Shown here: positions 37,215 through 48,092 of the stretch, piece after piece
Layout of the letters: each line of letters starts with the position of its first letter
Position numbering within the stretch: position 1 is the first letter of the stretch
Source: Gammaproteobacteria bacterium
Lineage (GTDB): Bacteria > Pseudomonadota > Gammaproteobacteria > Pseudomonadales > Azotimanducaceae
Length of the DNA stretch: 64,000 bases
Direction of reading: 5' to 3'
NCBI GenBank assembly: GCA_021773555.1
Contig: JAJFKA010000129.1
Span: 62,001-126,000 of the forward strand
Translations under genes and position numbers: made by a program
Notes under the pieces: generated by a model
Seen by the model: the letters and a program-made list of their open reading frames with translations, nothing else
Database searches by the model: none
What the model was told of the DNA's origin: nothing

Positions 37215-38010
37215 GCACGACCCATCGGCGAGACCAGTCGAATCCAATAAGTTACAAAAAGTACTTGCCGGGCACGGCCTCGGCAGCCGTCGTACGATGG
37301 AGAAGTGGATCGAGAGTGGTCGGGTAAAAGTAAACGGCAAAATTGCGACGATTGGTGACCGGGTAACCGAGGATGACAAAATTGCGGTTGACGGAAAACT
37401 CGTGGGTCACAAACCACTGCGCCAGAGAGTACTGCTGTACAACAAACCCGCCGGGGAAATCTGTTCCAGGGATGATCCGGAAAAGCGCCCTTCGGTTTTT
37501 TCGAAACTGCCGCGATTAAAGGGCCAGCGCTGGATTGCGGTTGGTCGCCTTGATTTTAATACCACGGGTCTGCTGCTTTTCACCACTGATGGAGCCCTTG
37601 CCAATCAGTTGATGCATCCTTCCTATAAGATCGAACGAGAGTATGCGGTACGCGTACTGGGCGATGTTAAACCTGAACACCTTCTGAATATGCGTGAAGG
37701 CGTCATGCTTGAGGACGGGCTCGCGAGCTTTAGTGATATTCGTCGAGGGCGTGATGAGGGCAGCGCGAACCACTGGTACTACGTTGTGCTGATGGAAGGG
37801 CGAAACCGTGAGGTGCGCCGCTTGTGGGAATCCCAGGGACTGACGGTCAGCCGACTGAAAAGAGTGCGCTTTGGCAGTTTTTTTATTCCATCGGCAGTCA
37901 AGGCAGGTAGATTTCGTGAACTTGATTCCAAAGAGCGCGGTGAACTTTACCGGATGGCCGGAGGCAACCAGCGCAAGGGCGTCAATTCCACGTCAGGTGA
38001 CCGAAAGTAA
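37162..38010 (+). CDS. rluB: 23S rRNA pseudouridine 2605 synthase
   Basis: A 282-residue RsuA/RluB-type enzyme: an S4 RNA-binding domain (KLQKVLAGHGLGSRRTMEKWI) followed by the catalytic domain with the motif VGRLDFNTTGLLL, whose Asp is the nucleophile. The start is ATG 37162 inside the end of scpB; the scpB stop is only at 37214, so the two overlap in different frames. GGGGGGCGATA precedes this ATG. scpA-scpB-rluB is a common order. Confidence 0.92.
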   Translation: MPPARRIRTKVRLINIARHDPSARPVESNKLQKVLAGHGLGSRRTMEKWIESGRVKVNGKIATIGDRVTEDDKIAVDGKLVGHKPLRQRVLLYNKPAGEICSRDDPEKRPSVFSKLPRLKGQRWIAVGRLDFNTTGLLLFTTDGALANQLMHPSYKIEREYAVRVLGDVKPEHLLNMREGVMLEDGLASFSDIRRGRDEGSANHWYYVVLMEGRNREVRRLWESQGLTVSRLKRVRFGSFFIPSAVKAGRFRELDSKERGELYRMAGGNQRKGVNSTSGDRK

Positions 38011-38016
38011 GCTGAC

Positions 38017-38769
38017 TCAAACGGCCGTGGCGTTAAAGGTCTTCCCGTGCTCCGATTTGCTGTCATCCCCCATCAAGTATAAATACAGGCTCATTAACTG
38101 TTCTGCGGATTTCAGGCTCAGCGGATTTTCGGCAGGAAATGCCGCGGCACGCATGGCTGTTCTGGTTGCTCCTGGATTCAGGATATTGACCCGAACGCTC
38201 GACGTGGTAGTCAGCTCATCGCTGAGAAGTTTGGCGAAACCTTCGAGCGCGTATTTAGAAACACTGTACGCACCCCAGTATGCGCGAGGTGTGGCGCCCA
38301 CGCCGGAGGATGTAAAGATCAGCGAGGCAGCATCCGATTTCTTCAACAATCCGAGCAGTGCCTGGGTGAGAATGACTGCAGCGTTAAAATTTACCTGCAT
38401 CACACCTGCCCATTGCGCAAGGTTGTAATGTTCGAAGGGTACGCGTTCTCCGAGTATCGCGGCGTTGTGTAACAGACCATCAAGCCGGCCATACTTCTCG
38501 GTGATGGAGGCTTTGAGGCCAACGAGCGACTCTGATCCGGGATGGGTGAGATCTGTCAGATCGAGTGGGATGATCGCGGGTTCCGGGCAGTTTGCTTTGA
38601 TAATTTCATCGTAGCAGCGCTCAAGGTTCGTGACCGTACGGCCTAACAATAGTACGGTGGCGCCATGGGCAGCATAGCTCAGGGCTGCCTGTCGACCGAT
38701 TCCGCTTCCCGCGCCAGTGACAAGTATTATCCTGTCGCTTAGAAGATCAGGGCTGGCCGTGTAATTCAT
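38017..38769 (-). CDS. yciK: Short-chain oxidoreductase, YciK type
   Basis: A 250-residue SDR. The Rossmann [13 protein letters not shown], the NAA of LHNAA, and the S-Y-K catalytic set ([24 protein letters not shown]) are present. YciK is a common proteobacterial SDR of unknown substrate. I chose ATG 38769; the frame extends upstream into ubiG, but the SDR begins [11 protein letters not shown]. It overlaps ubiG by 23 bases. Confidence 0.9.
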   Translation of the reverse strand: MNYTASPDLLSDRIILVTGAGSGIGRQAALSYAAHGATVLLLGRTVTNLERCYDEIIKANCPEPAIIPLDLTDLTHPGSESLVGLKASITEKYGRLDGLLHNAAILGERVPFEHYNLAQWAGVMQVNFNAAVILTQALLGLLKKSDAASLIFTSSGVGATPRAYWGAYSVSKYALEGFAKLLSDELTTTSSVRVNILNPGATRTAMRAAAFPAENPLSLKSAEQLMSLYLYLMGDDSKSEHGKTFNATAV

Positions 38770-39478
38770 CAGCGTCCCGAATGGTGGCATGAACCAGATA
38801 ATTGACGTCCACATCGGTTGACAGTTTGTAGGTGTGGTTGACTGGATTAAAGGTCATTCCGGTAATATCCCTCAGATCGATATCGGCGTTACGCAGCCAA
38901 CGACTGATTTCTGCTGGCTTGATGAATTTTTCGTAGTCGTGTGTGCCCCGGGGCAGCAGGCCGAGAATGTACTCTGCGCCAATCACGGCAAACAGATATG
39001 ACTTGGGATTGCGATTAATAGTTGACAGGAACAGATGGCCGCCAGGATTTAACAGTCTGCTGCAGGCCTTAACGACGGAGTCAGGGCTGGGCACATGTTC
39101 CAGCATCTCAAGACATGTGATGACATCGAACCTCGGCGCATCGGAATCAGCCAGTTGCTCTACGGTTATTTTTTGGTAATCAATGTCGAGATTCCCTTCC
39201 AACTGGTGTAGTCGGGCTACTTTCAAGGGGGCTTCCCCCATGTCGATGCCGGTCACCAGCGCACCCAGACCTGCCATTGATTCGGTGAGAATGCCGCCGC
39301 CACAACCAACATCCAGAACGCGTTTTCCGGCCAGCGCTACCCTGTCAGTGATGTAAGCGAGACGAAGTGGATTGATATCATGGAGTGGTTTGAATTCACT
39401 GTTAAGATCCCACCAGTTACGCGCCATGGCTTCGAATTTGGCAATTTCGCTATCATCAACATTGCTTTCGACTTTCAA
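38747..39478 (-). CDS. ubiG: Ubiquinone biosynthesis O-methyltransferase
   Basis: Class I SAM methyltransferase making two O-methylations in ubiquinone synthesis. [20 protein letters not shown] is the SAM site, and [29 protein letters not shown] and [13 protein letters not shown] are UbiG signatures. Start TTG 39478 has AGGGGAG six bases upstream. It is followed by yciK, a frequent neighbour. Confidence 0.96.
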   Translation of the reverse strand: MKVESNVDDSEIAKFEAMARNWWDLNSEFKPLHDINPLRLAYITDRVALAGKRVLDVGCGGGILTESMAGLGALVTGIDMGEAPLKVARLHQLEGNLDIDYQKITVEQLADSDAPRFDVITCLEMLEHVPSPDSVVKACSRLLNPGGHLFLSTINRNPKSYLFAVIGAEYILGLLPRGTHDYEKFIKPAEISRWLRNADIDLRDITGMTFNPVNHTYKLSTDVDVNYLVHATIRDADELHGQP

Positions 39479-39677
39479 AACGCTCCCCTGTCCGGCTTAA
39501 AACTGAGGCATTATACCCGCGAATCCCGGCCTGTCTCTGTTCTCCCTTGCTTGCTCCGGGCCTCGATTTTGGCCTTGGCGAAAAAGTCAATAATAACAAC
39601 AAGATATAACCCTCCGGTGAATCCCGTCGAGCAGTGATTTGCGGCTATCTCCGGTGTGCGCAAAGGTGTTGCCGTGC

Positions 39678-39683
39678 TATAAT
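39678..39683 (+). promoter_or_regulatory. Consensus -10 box before gyrA leader
   Basis: A perfect TATAAT with only a poor -35 region (TGTGCG at about 17 bases). It predicts a transcript starting near 39690 that would meet the terminator-like hairpin after about 60 bases and either stop near 39791 or run on into gyrA. Confidence 0.5.
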
Positions 39684-39750
39684 TTGGCACTTGTCCGGGG
39701 TCGTGCATTCACGAAGGAATCGACCTCCAAAACACAGCTGTCGATCAATG

Positions 39751-39791
39751 AGCGCCGGGTACCGATTTTCGATGTACCCGGTGCTTTTTTT
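39751..39791 (+). terminator. Intrinsic terminator in gyrA leader
   Basis: A 12-bp stem, AGCGCCGGGTAC (39751-39762) with GTACCCGGTGCT (39774-39785), one G-U pair, an 11-base loop and seven T. It is as strong as any terminator in the window. No gene ends upstream of it on this strand, so it is an attenuator of gyrA or the end of a small RNA. Confidence 0.75.
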
Positions 39792-39837
39792 GTAAGCAGC
39801 GGTTGTGTAAACGTAATTTTTGGAACTGTAGCAATTC

Positions 39838-42432
39838 ATGTCTGACTTCGACAACGAGATATTAAACGTCAATATTGAGGACGAGTTGCGTCGGTCCTAT
39901 CTGGACTACGCGATGAGTGTCATCGTCGGTCGGGCATTGCCTGATGTTCGCGATGGGTTAAAGCCAGTGCATCGCCGGGTACTGTTCGCAATGAGTGATC
40001 TGAACAATGCCTATAACCGGCCGTACATGAAATCGGCCCGTATCGTCGGTGACGTCATTGGTAAGTATCACCCCCATGGCGATACCGCGGCCTATGACAC
40101 GATTGTGCGTATGGCCCAGGATTTCAGCATGCGTTACCCGCTGGTGGATGGTCAGGGTAACTTCGGGTCCCTGGATGGCGATGGTGCCGCGGCGATGCGG
40201 TACACCGAAATCCGGATGAAAAAAATTGCCCATGAACTGCTGGCTGATCTGGATAAGGAAACCGTGGATTTCGTGGAGAACTACGACGGTACGCTCCAGA
40301 TGCCGCTGGTTTTACCAGCCAGGGTCCCCAATTTGCTGGTTAATGGCTCAAGCGGGATCGCCGTGGGGATGGCGACAAATATCCCGCCCCATAATCTGAC
40401 GGAAGTCGTTGAGGCGTGCCTGGCGCTGATTGATGACCCGGACATTGACGTTGACGGTCTGATGGAGTTTGTGAAAGGGCCAGACTTTCCAACGGCTGCG
40501 ATCATCAATGGCCGTGGCGGTATTGTGCAGGCTTATCGTACCGGGCGCGGCAGAATCAAAATCAGAGCGCGCTGCGAGATAATCGAAGATGAGAAAACGA
40601 ATAAACAAACCATCATCATCAAGGAAATCCCCTATCAGGTTAATCGGGCGCGCCTGATCGAAAAAATTGCCGAACTTGTTCGTGACAAGAAAATTGAGGG
40701 GATTACGGAACTCCGAGATGAGTCCGCAACGGATACCCGTATCGTCATTGAGTTGCGTCGTGGTGAAGTCGGTGAAGTGGTGCTTAATAATCTGTACGCC
40801 CAGACCCAGTTGCAGAGTGTCTTCGGTATCAACATGGTTGCTCTGGTGGACAACGAGCCGAAAGTGTTGAACCTCAAGCAGGTGCTTGCATGCTTCGTAC
40901 AGCACCGGCGCGAGGTTGTTACTCGCCGGACAGTATTCCTGTTGCGTCGGGCAAGAGCGCGTGGGCATATACTGGAAGGTCTCGCTGTTGCGTTGTCCAA
41001 TATCGATCCCGTTATCGAACTGATCAAAACCTCAAGCAACGCACAGGAAGCCCGGGAAAAACTGGTTAGTCAGGCGTGGCGTTCGGAAAATGTCAGTCAG
41101 ATGCTCGAGCGGGCTGGAACGCAGGCTGCCCGTCCTGAGGATCTTGAAGTTCAATATGGCATGAAGGACGACGGTAATTATTTTCTATCGCCTGACCAGG
41201 CCCAGGCCATTCTTGAAATGCGACTCAACAGACTCACAGGTCTTGAACAGGACAAATTGCTGGACGAATATAAGGAAGTGATCGATACCATCTCCGAGTT
41301 ACTGGAAATTCTGCGGGATCCTGAGCGCATGAGACAGATCATTCGGGATGAGCTGATAGTGATAAGAGATGAATACGGCGACGATCGTCGTACCGAGATC
41401 ATCGAGTCCCTGGAAGACCTCACCATGGAAGACCTGATAACCGAGCAGGATATGGTGGTTACACTTTCAAACAGTGGTTATGCGAAGTCTCAGCCGCTGG
41501 ACGCTTACGAGGCGCAACGCCGTGGTGGTCGCGGAAAATCCGCAGGCAATGTCAAGGATGAGGATTACATCGAGCGGTTGCTTGTTGCCAGTACCCACGA
41601 CACCATCCTGTGCTTTACCAATCGCGGCAAAGTATTCTGGTTACGTGTGTTTCAGATCCCGCCCTCCAGCCGGACCGCGCGCGGTCGACCGGTCGTTAAT
41701 ATCCTGCCACTGGAGGAGGATGAACGCATTACCGCCATGTTGCCTGTGCAGGAGTACACAGAAGATCAGTTCATTTTTATGGCAACCTCAAACGGAACGG
41801 TCAAGAAAACGCCGCTAATGGATTTTTCCCGACAACGAAGCACTGGTCTTATTGCAATTGAACTTGAAGAGGGTAATACCCTGGTTGGTGTGGCGATCAC
41901 TGATGGCACAAAGGACGTCATGTTGTTTGGCAGTGGCGGCAAGGTAATTCGATTCAAGGAGTCTGACGTACGTGCGATGGGGCGGACTGCGCGAGGAGTT
42001 CGTGGGATCAAACTTAAAACAGGGCAATCCCTGATTTCACTCATCATTCCAGAACCAGACGGACAGTTACTAGTCGCCAGTCGCAACGGTTACGGCAAGC
42101 GAAGTCTCATTGCACATTATTCTGTCATTGGTCGGGGTGGTCAGGGTGTGATCGGCATGAAACTTTCAGAACGAAACGGGGATATGGTTGGTGCTGTACA
42201 GATTTTCCCCGGGGACGAGGTATTGCTGATCAGCGATCAGGGTACCCTGGTTCGCACCCGCACCGATGAGGTATCGGTCCAGGGTCGTAATACCCAGGGC
42301 GTTCGTCTCATCAACCTGAGTGACGATGAACATCTGGTTGGCCTGGCACCAGTGCAGGAACCCGAAGTTGGCAGCATCATTGATGAGGGCATTGATGAGG
42401 CCAGTGATGGCGAAGTACCGGAAATTCCATGA
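39838..42432 (+). CDS. gyrA: DNA gyrase subunit A
   Basis: An 864-residue type IIA topoisomerase subunit. The catalytic Tyr is in RTARGRP-independent core [10 protein letters not shown]; the quinolone-target stretch reads [11 protein letters not shown], with Thr at the position of E. coli Ser83 and Asp at 87, a wild-type variant seen in other gammaproteobacteria such as Pseudomonas. [11 protein letters not shown] is the GyrA box, followed by the pinwheel C-terminal domain. Start ATG 39838. The stop overlaps pheA (ATGA). A strong leader hairpin precedes it. Confidence 0.97.
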   Translation: MSDFDNEILNVNIEDELRRSYLDYAMSVIVGRALPDVRDGLKPVHRRVLFAMSDLNNAYNRPYMKSARIVGDVIGKYHPHGDTAAYDTIVRMAQDFSMRYPLVDGQGNFGSLDGDGAAAMRYTEIRMKKIAHELLADLDKETVDFVENYDGTLQMPLVLPARVPNLLVNGSSGIAVGMATNIPPHNLTEVVEACLALIDDPDIDVDGLMEFVKGPDFPTAAIINGRGGIVQAYRTGRGRIKIRARCEIIEDEKTNKQTIIIKEIPYQVNRARLIEKIAELVRDKKIEGITELRDESATDTRIVIELRRGEVGEVVLNNLYAQTQLQSVFGINMVALVDNEPKVLNLKQVLACFVQHRREVVTRRTVFLLRRARARGHILEGLAVALSNIDPVIELIKTSSNAQEAREKLVSQAWRSENVSQMLERAGTQAARPEDLEVQYGMKDDGNYFLSPDQAQAILEMRLNRLTGLEQDKLLDEYKEVIDTISELLEILRDPERMRQIIRDELIVIRDEYGDDRRTEIIESLEDLTMEDLITEQDMVVTLSNSGYAKSQPLDAYEAQRRGGRGKSAGNVKDEDYIERLLVASTHDTILCFTNRGKVFWLRVFQIPPSSRTARGRPVVNILPLEEDERITAMLPVQEYTEDQFIFMATSNGTVKKTPLMDFSRQRSTGLIAIELEEGNTLVGVAITDGTKDVMLFGSGGKVIRFKESDVRAMGRTARGVRGIKLKTGQSLISLIIPEPDGQLLVASRNGYGKRSLIAHYSVIGRGGQGVIGMKLSERNGDMVGAVQIFPGDEVLLISDQGTLVRTRTDEVSVQGRNTQGVRLINLSDDEHLVGLAPVQEPEVGSIIDEGIDEASDGEVPEIP

Positions 42433-43535
42433 CGGATGAGTCCCGGGATAATCAATTGGCGGCGCTTCGAAGTCGCATTGACAGTCTCGATGAGGAGATA
42501 CTGGTACGTCTGAACGAGCGGGCGAAATGTGCGCTAGAGGTTGCCGATGTCAAGGAGCGGCAGTCCCCGGGCGCGGCCCCGGTCTACTACCGACCGGAAC
42601 GAGAAGCCCAGGTACTTCGGCGGATGGCCGATCTGAATGAAGGTCCGCTGTCCAGTGAGAAAATTACCCAGGTGTATCGCCAGGTCATGTCGGCGTGTCT
42701 GGCTCTGGAAGAACCCTTGAAGGTTGCGTTTCTTGGACCGGAAGGCACTTTTACGCAGATGGCCACGCTGAAACAGTTTGGAGACTCGGTCCTCGGTCAA
42801 CCAATGGTCACAGTCGATGACGTATTTCGCGAGGTATCAGCGGAGAATTGTCATTATGGTGTTGTCCCTGTTGAGAATTCAACCGAGGGTGTGATAAGCC
42901 ATACGCTGGACAACTTTCTGAGTTCTTCTCTGCATATTTGCGGTGAGGTTGAACTGCGCGTCCATCACCATCTCATGGTATCCGAGGAAGTGGAACAGGC
43001 AGCTATCACCCGAATTTATGCGCACCAGCAGACCCTGGGTCAGTGTCGACGCTGGCTCGAGAGCCATTATCCGGATATTCCGAAAATCCCGATGACCAGC
43101 AATGCGGAAGCCGCACGCAGGGTGCTCGATGAGAAGGATGCGGCGGCGATCGCCGGGGAGATTGCGGCGGAACTCTATGGACTGAAAATTCTCTCAAAAA
43201 AGATAGAGGATCAGTCTGATAACACTACACGTTTTATCGTAGTTGGCCGCGATAATATTGGCGCGAGCGGTAACGACAAAACATCCATTATGGTCTCCAC
43301 ACACAATCAACCGGGTGCACTCTACAAATTGCTGGAGCCATTCCATCGGCATGGCGTCTCGCTGACCTCGATTGAAACGAGACCTTCGAAAACAGGCATG
43401 TGGTCTTATGTTTTTTTTATCGATTTTGAGGGTCATCAGGATGATGCTGAAATTCAGAAAGTACTCGGTGAAATTGACAAGGATGCACTCGAAGTAAAGA
43501 TGCTCGGCAGTTATCCAAGGGCGCTGGGTGGTTAG
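42429..43535 (+). CDS. pheA: Chorismate mutase/prephenate dehydratase
   Basis: The bifunctional P-protein, 368 residues, giving phenylpyruvate. Residues 1-90 are the AroQ-type mutase ([26 protein letters not shown]); the dehydratase follows ([39 protein letters not shown]); the C terminus is an ACT domain ([25 protein letters not shown]) that binds Phe. It directly follows gyrA; in Pseudomonas serC lies between them, and here it is absent. Confidence 0.96.
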   Translation: MTDESRDNQLAALRSRIDSLDEEILVRLNERAKCALEVADVKERQSPGAAPVYYRPEREAQVLRRMADLNEGPLSSEKITQVYRQVMSACLALEEPLKVAFLGPEGTFTQMATLKQFGDSVLGQPMVTVDDVFREVSAENCHYGVVPVENSTEGVISHTLDNFLSSSLHICGEVELRVHHHLMVSEEVEQAAITRIYAHQQTLGQCRRWLESHYPDIPKIPMTSNAEAARRVLDEKDAAAIAGEIAAELYGLKILSKKIEDQSDNTTRFIVVGRDNIGASGNDKTSIMVSTHNQPGALYKLLEPFHRHGVSLTSIETRPSKTGMWSYVFFIDFEGHQDDAEIQKVLGEIDKDALEVKMLGSYPRALGG

Positions 43536-43550
43536 GAGTACAGAATTGAG

Positions 43551-44648
43551 ATGATGGATTTTTACAAGTTCGCCTCGACCGGTATAAAGGAGTTGCAGCC
43601 CTATCAGCCGGGCAAGCCTGTTGAGGAACTGGAGCGCGAACTCGGATTGACCGATGTCGTTAAGCTCGCCAGTAACGAAAACCCATTGGGACCAAGTCCG
43701 TTGGTGCATGATCAACTTGTGGCCGCATTACCTGAAATTGCCCGGTATCCCGATGGCAGCGCGTTTTTGCTGAAGCAAAAACTTGGGCAGAGACTTGGTG
43801 TCGCGACGAATCAGTTGACCATCGGCAATGGCTCCAATGATGTGCTTGAACTATTGTCCCGGGTGTATCTGGATGCCAAATCGGAAGCGATTGTCTCGCA
43901 ACACGCTTTTATCGTTTACACCCTGGCGACGCGAGCGGCGGGAGCGAGGCTGATTGTAGTACCGACGCAGGATTTCGGTCAGGACCTGGCTGCAACCCTG
44001 GCGGCGGTAACCCCGCAGACGAGAATTATTTTTATCGCCAACCCCAACAATCCAACCGGCACCTGGGTGAGTCGCCCGGCGCTGGAACAATTTTTGGATG
44101 CGTTGCGCGATGATGTCCTGGTTGTCCTTGATGAGGCGTATTTCGAGTTCGCCAGCGACGCTGATTACCCGGATGGCGTGGAACTTGGCCGGCGCTACCC
44201 TAATCTGGTTGTCACCCGAACTTTTTCCAAAGCCTATGGCCTGGCGGCCCTCAGGATTGGTTACGCGGTCAGTCATCCCGATGTTGCAGATCTGATGAAT
44301 CGGGTTCGACAACCTTTCAATGTGAATAGCCTTTCGATGGTGGCAGCGCTGGCGGCACTCGATGATCCGGAACATGTGCAAAGATCAGTCGAATCGAACA
44401 ACCAGGGAATGGCTCAGCTTGAGCAGGCATGCCAGAGACTGGATCTCGGTTTCATCCCTTCAGCAGCTAATTTTTTGACCATCGATTTTGGCCGGGACGC
44501 CATGCCGATATACGATCAGTTGTTACACCGGGGGGTAATCGTCAGACCCATCGGTGTCTATGAAATGCCTGATCACCTCCGGGTGACCATTGGTACCCGT
44601 GCCGAAAACGAAAGATTCATCAATGCGCTCAACGACATACTTCGCTGA
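43551..44648 (+). CDS. hisC: Histidinol-phosphate/aromatic aminotransferase
   Basis: A 365-residue PLP-dependent class I/II aminotransferase. LASNENPLGPSP, ANPNNPTGTW, VVLDEAYFEFA and the lysine loop TRTFSKAYGLAALRIGY are HisC motifs. In this operon position (between pheA and tyrA) HisC2-type enzymes also act on aromatic oxo acids. AGGAG lies 12 bases before the first of two ATGs. Confidence 0.93.
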   Translation: MMDFYKFASTGIKELQPYQPGKPVEELERELGLTDVVKLASNENPLGPSPLVHDQLVAALPEIARYPDGSAFLLKQKLGQRLGVATNQLTIGNGSNDVLELLSRVYLDAKSEAIVSQHAFIVYTLATRAAGARLIVVPTQDFGQDLAATLAAVTPQTRIIFIANPNNPTGTWVSRPALEQFLDALRDDVLVVLDEAYFEFASDADYPDGVELGRRYPNLVVTRTFSKAYGLAALRIGYAVSHPDVADLMNRVRQPFNVNSLSMVAALAALDDPEHVQRSVESNNQGMAQLEQACQRLDLGFIPSAANFLTIDFGRDAMPIYDQLLHRGVIVRPIGVYEMPDHLRVTIGTRAENERFINALNDILR

Positions 44649-45529
44649 TGCCTGATGGATTCGAGAGGATTGCCATCATCGGGCTTGGCCTGATCGGTGG
44701 CTCACTGGCTGCGGCGCTAAAGCAGCGCGGGCTCAAGGGATCGATTGTTGCCTTCGATAACAGCGCAGCGGGGCTGGCACAGGGCCTCGGCCTGGGGGTG
44801 ATCGATGAAAGCGCAGATTCGGTGGCTGACTGTATTGCCGGTGCAGATATCGCTGTTATTTGCGTTCCCGTTCTGGCCATTCCGGCAACGCTGGACCAAT
44901 TCGTGCAATTCCCAGGCATCATCACTGATGTGGGCAGCGTAAAGTCGCCGGTGCTTGCGGCGGCACAGTCAGCCTTCGGGTGTGTACCGGCCAATCTGGT
45001 GCCGGGTCATCCAATCGCCGGCTCGGAAAAACATGGCGTGACGGCCGCCAGCGGGGACCTCTTTGTGAATCACAAGGTGATCCTGACGCCTGTTGACGAT
45101 ACCTCCGCGAGTGCGCTGCAACAGGTGCGAGACTTGTGGAACCGGGTGGGGGCCGATGTTGTGACGATGACCGCCAGCCACCATGATGATGTGTTCGCAC
45201 AAACCAGTCACCTGCCGCATCTGTTAGCCTATGCCCTCGTAGACATGTTGTCCCAGCAGGGAGATAGTCTGGAAATATTCGAATTCGCAGCGGGCGGTTT
45301 TCGGGACTTTTCGAGAATTGCGGCGTCAGATCCTGTCATGTGGCGTGACATATTTTCTGCAAATGGAGCCCAGGTTGTCAGAATGCTCGATAAGTACCAG
45401 GCTGAACTCCTTGAGCTTCGTGAACTGATTGCCACGGGTGATCTGGACAAACTGCAGGCGATCTTCGAGCGCGCCAAGCTCGCTCGAGACCACTTTTCAC
45501 GGCTGCAGGCTGCTAACGGAAGCGAATAA
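44648..45529 (+). CDS. tyrA: Prephenate dehydrogenase
   Basis: A 293-residue NAD(P)-dependent prephenate/arogenate dehydrogenase. IIGLGLIGGSLA is the dinucleotide site; HPIAGSEKHGV and HDDVFAQTSHLPHLLAYAL are family motifs. It ends without the EPSP synthase (AroA) domain that follows TyrA in Pseudomonas. Its start overlaps the hisC stop by one base. Confidence 0.94.
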   Translation: MPDGFERIAIIGLGLIGGSLAAALKQRGLKGSIVAFDNSAAGLAQGLGLGVIDESADSVADCIAGADIAVICVPVLAIPATLDQFVQFPGIITDVGSVKSPVLAAAQSAFGCVPANLVPGHPIAGSEKHGVTAASGDLFVNHKVILTPVDDTSASALQQVRDLWNRVGADVVTMTASHHDDVFAQTSHLPHLLAYALVDMLSQQGDSLEIFEFAAGGFRDFSRIAASDPVMWRDIFSANGAQVVRMLDKYQAELLELRELIATGDLDKLQAIFERAKLARDHFSRLQAANGSE

Positions 45530-45585
45530 AAACAAATAAAAACAAGAAGATAGGAACAGTCGCCAATAAACCGAGTATAAATACT

Positions 45586-46281
45586 TTGCAATCAGTGCCG
45601 ATCATTGCCATTGACGGACCGAGCGGGTCAGGCAAGGGGGTAATTACCCAGATGCTGGCCACAGAGCTTGGTTTCCACATTCTCGACAGTGGCGCTTTAT
45701 ATCGCCTGATTGGGCTCGCAGCGAGAAAGCGGGGTGTCGACTTCGACGATGAGACGGCACTGGCGACGCTTGCCCGGGAACTCGACGTGCAATTTATTCC
45801 CACAGGGGACCAGCAGAATCCGCTGCGGATCCTGCTTGAAGGTGAGGATGTCAGTGCTGAAATCCGCACGGATGCCGCCGGTGTGGATGCCTCCCGGGTG
45901 GCGCCACTGGGCCGCGTGCGGGCCGCTATTGGCGAGCTCCAGCGCTCATTTGCAGTGGCTCCGGGGCTGGTTGCGGATGGCCGGGATATGGGCACGGTTG
46001 TGTTTACCGATGCCGTTGTAAAAATCTACCTCACGGCCAGTGCGCAGGCGCGTGCGGAAAGGCGTTATAACCAGTTGAAAGATAAGGATATTGGTGTTAG
46101 TCTGCACGCCCTTTTCAAGAGCATCCAGGACCGGGATGAGCGTGATATGAATCGAGAGATTGCCCCGCTCAAGCCAGCCGAGGACGCTTTTGTCATTGAC
46201 AGCACAGCAATGGGCATCGATGAAGTGTTCCAGACCGTGCGCGCCATTGTGCAAAAAGCGCTGGGAGAAGAAAAGGAATAA
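45586..46281 (+). CDS. cmk: Cytidylate kinase
   Basis: A 231-residue NMP kinase phosphorylating CMP and dCMP. IDGPSGSGKGVITQMLA is the P-loop, with LDSGALYRLIGLAA, DGRDMGTVVFTDA and RAERRYNQL following. The frame opens with TTG 45586; GTG 45595 three codons on is an equally possible start. Ribosome-site evidence is weak for both. It precedes rpsA, as in most gammaproteobacteria. Confidence 0.94.
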   Translation: MQSVPIIAIDGPSGSGKGVITQMLATELGFHILDSGALYRLIGLAARKRGVDFDDETALATLARELDVQFIPTGDQQNPLRILLEGEDVSAEIRTDAAGVDASRVAPLGRVRAAIGELQRSFAVAPGLVADGRDMGTVVFTDAVVKIYLTASAQARAERRYNQLKDKDIGVSLHALFKSIQDRDERDMNREIAPLKPAEDAFVIDSTAMGIDEVFQTVRAIVQKALGEEKE

Positions 46282-46312
46282 AGACCATTGGGACTGTCAC
46301 GGGATCCAACAG

Positions 46313-46389
46313 CTGAAAACTCCCGTTTCAGGCCTGCAAATTAATTGACCCACACAAGTTGGTGAGTGGTTGAATGAGGGCAGTTGCCC
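46313..46389 (+). promoter_or_regulatory. rpsA leader hairpins
   Basis: Two hairpins lie in the 120-base cmk-rpsA gap: CTGAAA/TTTCAG (46313-46331) and GGGCA-GT-TGCCC (46378-46389), the latter ending 12 bases before the rpsA ATG with an AGGA ribosome site just after it. In E. coli the rpsA leader folds into hairpins through which S1 represses its own translation. A similar role here is inferred. Confidence 0.4.
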
Positions 46390-46401
46390 AGGACTAAATC
46401 A

Positions 46402-48084
46402 ATGAGCGAGAGTTTTGCGGAGTTATTTGAAGAAAGTTTAAAGACCATCGACATGCATGCCGGATCTATTATCGCCGGTGTCGTTGTAGATATAGATAAT
46501 GAATGGGTTACGGTTCATGCCGGACTTAAATCTGAGGGTGTCATCCCCAGATCCCAATTCCTGAACGAAAGTGGTGAACTTGAAGTTAATATCGGCGACT
46601 CTGTCCAGGTGTCGATGGATGCGGTTGACGACGGCTTCGGCGAAACCAAATTATCCAGAGAAAAAGCCAAGCGAGCAGAATCCTGGCAGTTGCTGGAAAA
46701 TGTGTATGCCAAACAGGAAGTTATAAAAGGTGTTATCAGCGGTCGTGTCAAAGGCGGCTTCACCGTAGAAATTCGCGATGTTCGCGCCTTTCTACCGGGT
46801 TCGCTCGTTGATGTACGTCCCCTCCGTGAGAACGAACAGCTTGAAGGCCAGGAACTGGAATTCAAAGTGATTAAGCTGGATCAAAAGCGTAACAATGTCG
46901 TGGTTTCACGTCGTTCGGTGCTCGAAGAAGAGAATAGTGCGGAACGCGAAGCGCTGCTGGAAAGCTTACAGGAAGGCCAGGAAGTCAAAGGTATTGTCAA
47001 GAACCTCACTGACTACGGTGCATTCGTTGACCTTGGCGGCGTTGACGGTCTGCTGCATATCACTGACATGGCGTGGAAGCGGATTAAGCACCCCAGCGAG
47101 ATTGTCGCTGTTGGTGATGAAATAAACGTCAAGGTATTGAAATTTGATCGAGAACGAAATCGGGTCTCCCTCGGCCTGAAGCAACTGGGTGAAGATCCAT
47201 GGGTGGCGATCACTAATCGTTACCCGGAGAACACCCGCACGATGGCGCGGGTCACGAATCTGACTGATTACGGTTGTTTTGCTGAGCTCGAAGAAGGTGT
47301 AGAAGGGCTGGTTCACGTCTCTGAGATGGATTGGACGAATCGAAACATTCACCCTTCCAAGGTTGTTCAGGTAGGTGATGAAGTTGAAGTGATGGTGCTC
47401 GATATAGACGAAGAGCGTCGCCGGATTTCCCTCGGTATCAAGCAGTGTAAAGGTAATCCCTGGGAGCAGTTTGCGGTCACCCATAACAAAAATGATCACA
47501 TCAAGGGATACATCAAATCGATTACCGATTTTGGTATTTTCATCGGTCTCGATGGCAATATCGATGGTCTGGTTCACCTCTCGGATATTTCCTGGAACGA
47601 ACCTGGCGAACAGGCGGTAAGACGCTTCACTAAAGGCGATGAGATCGAAACCGTCATTCTGTCCATTGACGCAGAGCGCGAGCGAATTTCGCTTGGCCTC
47701 AAGCAGTTGGAAGAAGATCCATTCTCCAACTACGTTGCGGTCAATGACCGGGGTGCGATAGTCACCGGAAAGGTTAAGGAAGTTGACGCAAAGCAGGCGC
47801 TGCTGGAAATGGCTGACGAAGTCGAGGGCATTCTGAAAGCGTCCGAGATCAGCGTTGATCGCGTAGAAGACGCCAGAAATGCTATCAACGTTGGTGATGA
47901 CATTGAAGTGAAAATCATCAGCGTCGATCGCAAGAATCGTATACTGGGTGTTTCGATCAAAGCCAAGGATATAGCGGATGAGGAGCTCGCTGTTAAGGAA
48001 CATCGGGAGAAGGAAGCGGAAGTTAACCCAACCACGATTGGCGATCTGATCAAGCAACAGATGGACCAGGGTCCGGCGGAATAA
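46402..48084 (+). CDS. rpsA: 30S ribosomal protein S1
   Basis: A 560-residue protein with six S1 OB-fold repeats (for example [60 protein letters not shown]). It binds mRNA on the 30S subunit. ATG 46402 gives [12 protein letters not shown], as in E. coli; the frame's TTG at 46384 is not needed. AGGA is eight bases before the ATG. Confidence 0.98.
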   Translation: MSESFAELFEESLKTIDMHAGSIIAGVVVDIDNEWVTVHAGLKSEGVIPRSQFLNESGELEVNIGDSVQVSMDAVDDGFGETKLSREKAKRAESWQLLENVYAKQEVIKGVISGRVKGGFTVEIRDVRAFLPGSLVDVRPLRENEQLEGQELEFKVIKLDQKRNNVVVSRRSVLEEENSAEREALLESLQEGQEVKGIVKNLTDYGAFVDLGGVDGLLHITDMAWKRIKHPSEIVAVGDEINVKVLKFDRERNRVSLGLKQLGEDPWVAITNRYPENTRTMARVTNLTDYGCFAELEEGVEGLVHVSEMDWTNRNIHPSKVVQVGDEVEVMVLDIDEERRRISLGIKQCKGNPWEQFAVTHNKNDHIKGYIKSITDFGIFIGLDGNIDGLVHLSDISWNEPGEQAVRRFTKGDEIETVILSIDAERERISLGLKQLEEDPFSNYVAVNDRGAIVTGKVKEVDAKQALLEMADEVEGILKASEISVDRVEDARNAINVGDDIEVKIISVDRKNRILGVSIKAKDIADEELAVKEHREKEAEVNPTTIGDLIKQQMDQGPAE

Positions 48085-48092
48085 GCTGAACT

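Larger units (their letters stand above)
39479..39837. other. 359-base intergenic region with gyrA leader
   Basis: No protein gene that I support. It holds the ubiG ribosome site and promoter side (39479-39640) and, on the gyrA side, a TATAAT (39678-39683) followed by a terminator-like hairpin at 39751-39791, only 46 bases before the gyrA ATG. A short GTG-initiated reading frame from 39703 runs through the hairpin to the TAA at 39793, but it has no ribosome site I trust. Confidence 0.6.

Noticed and set aside
46966-48057. A 363-codon minus-strand open frame
   Set aside because: It lies wholly opposite rpsA; the S1 repeats make the plus-strand gene certain.
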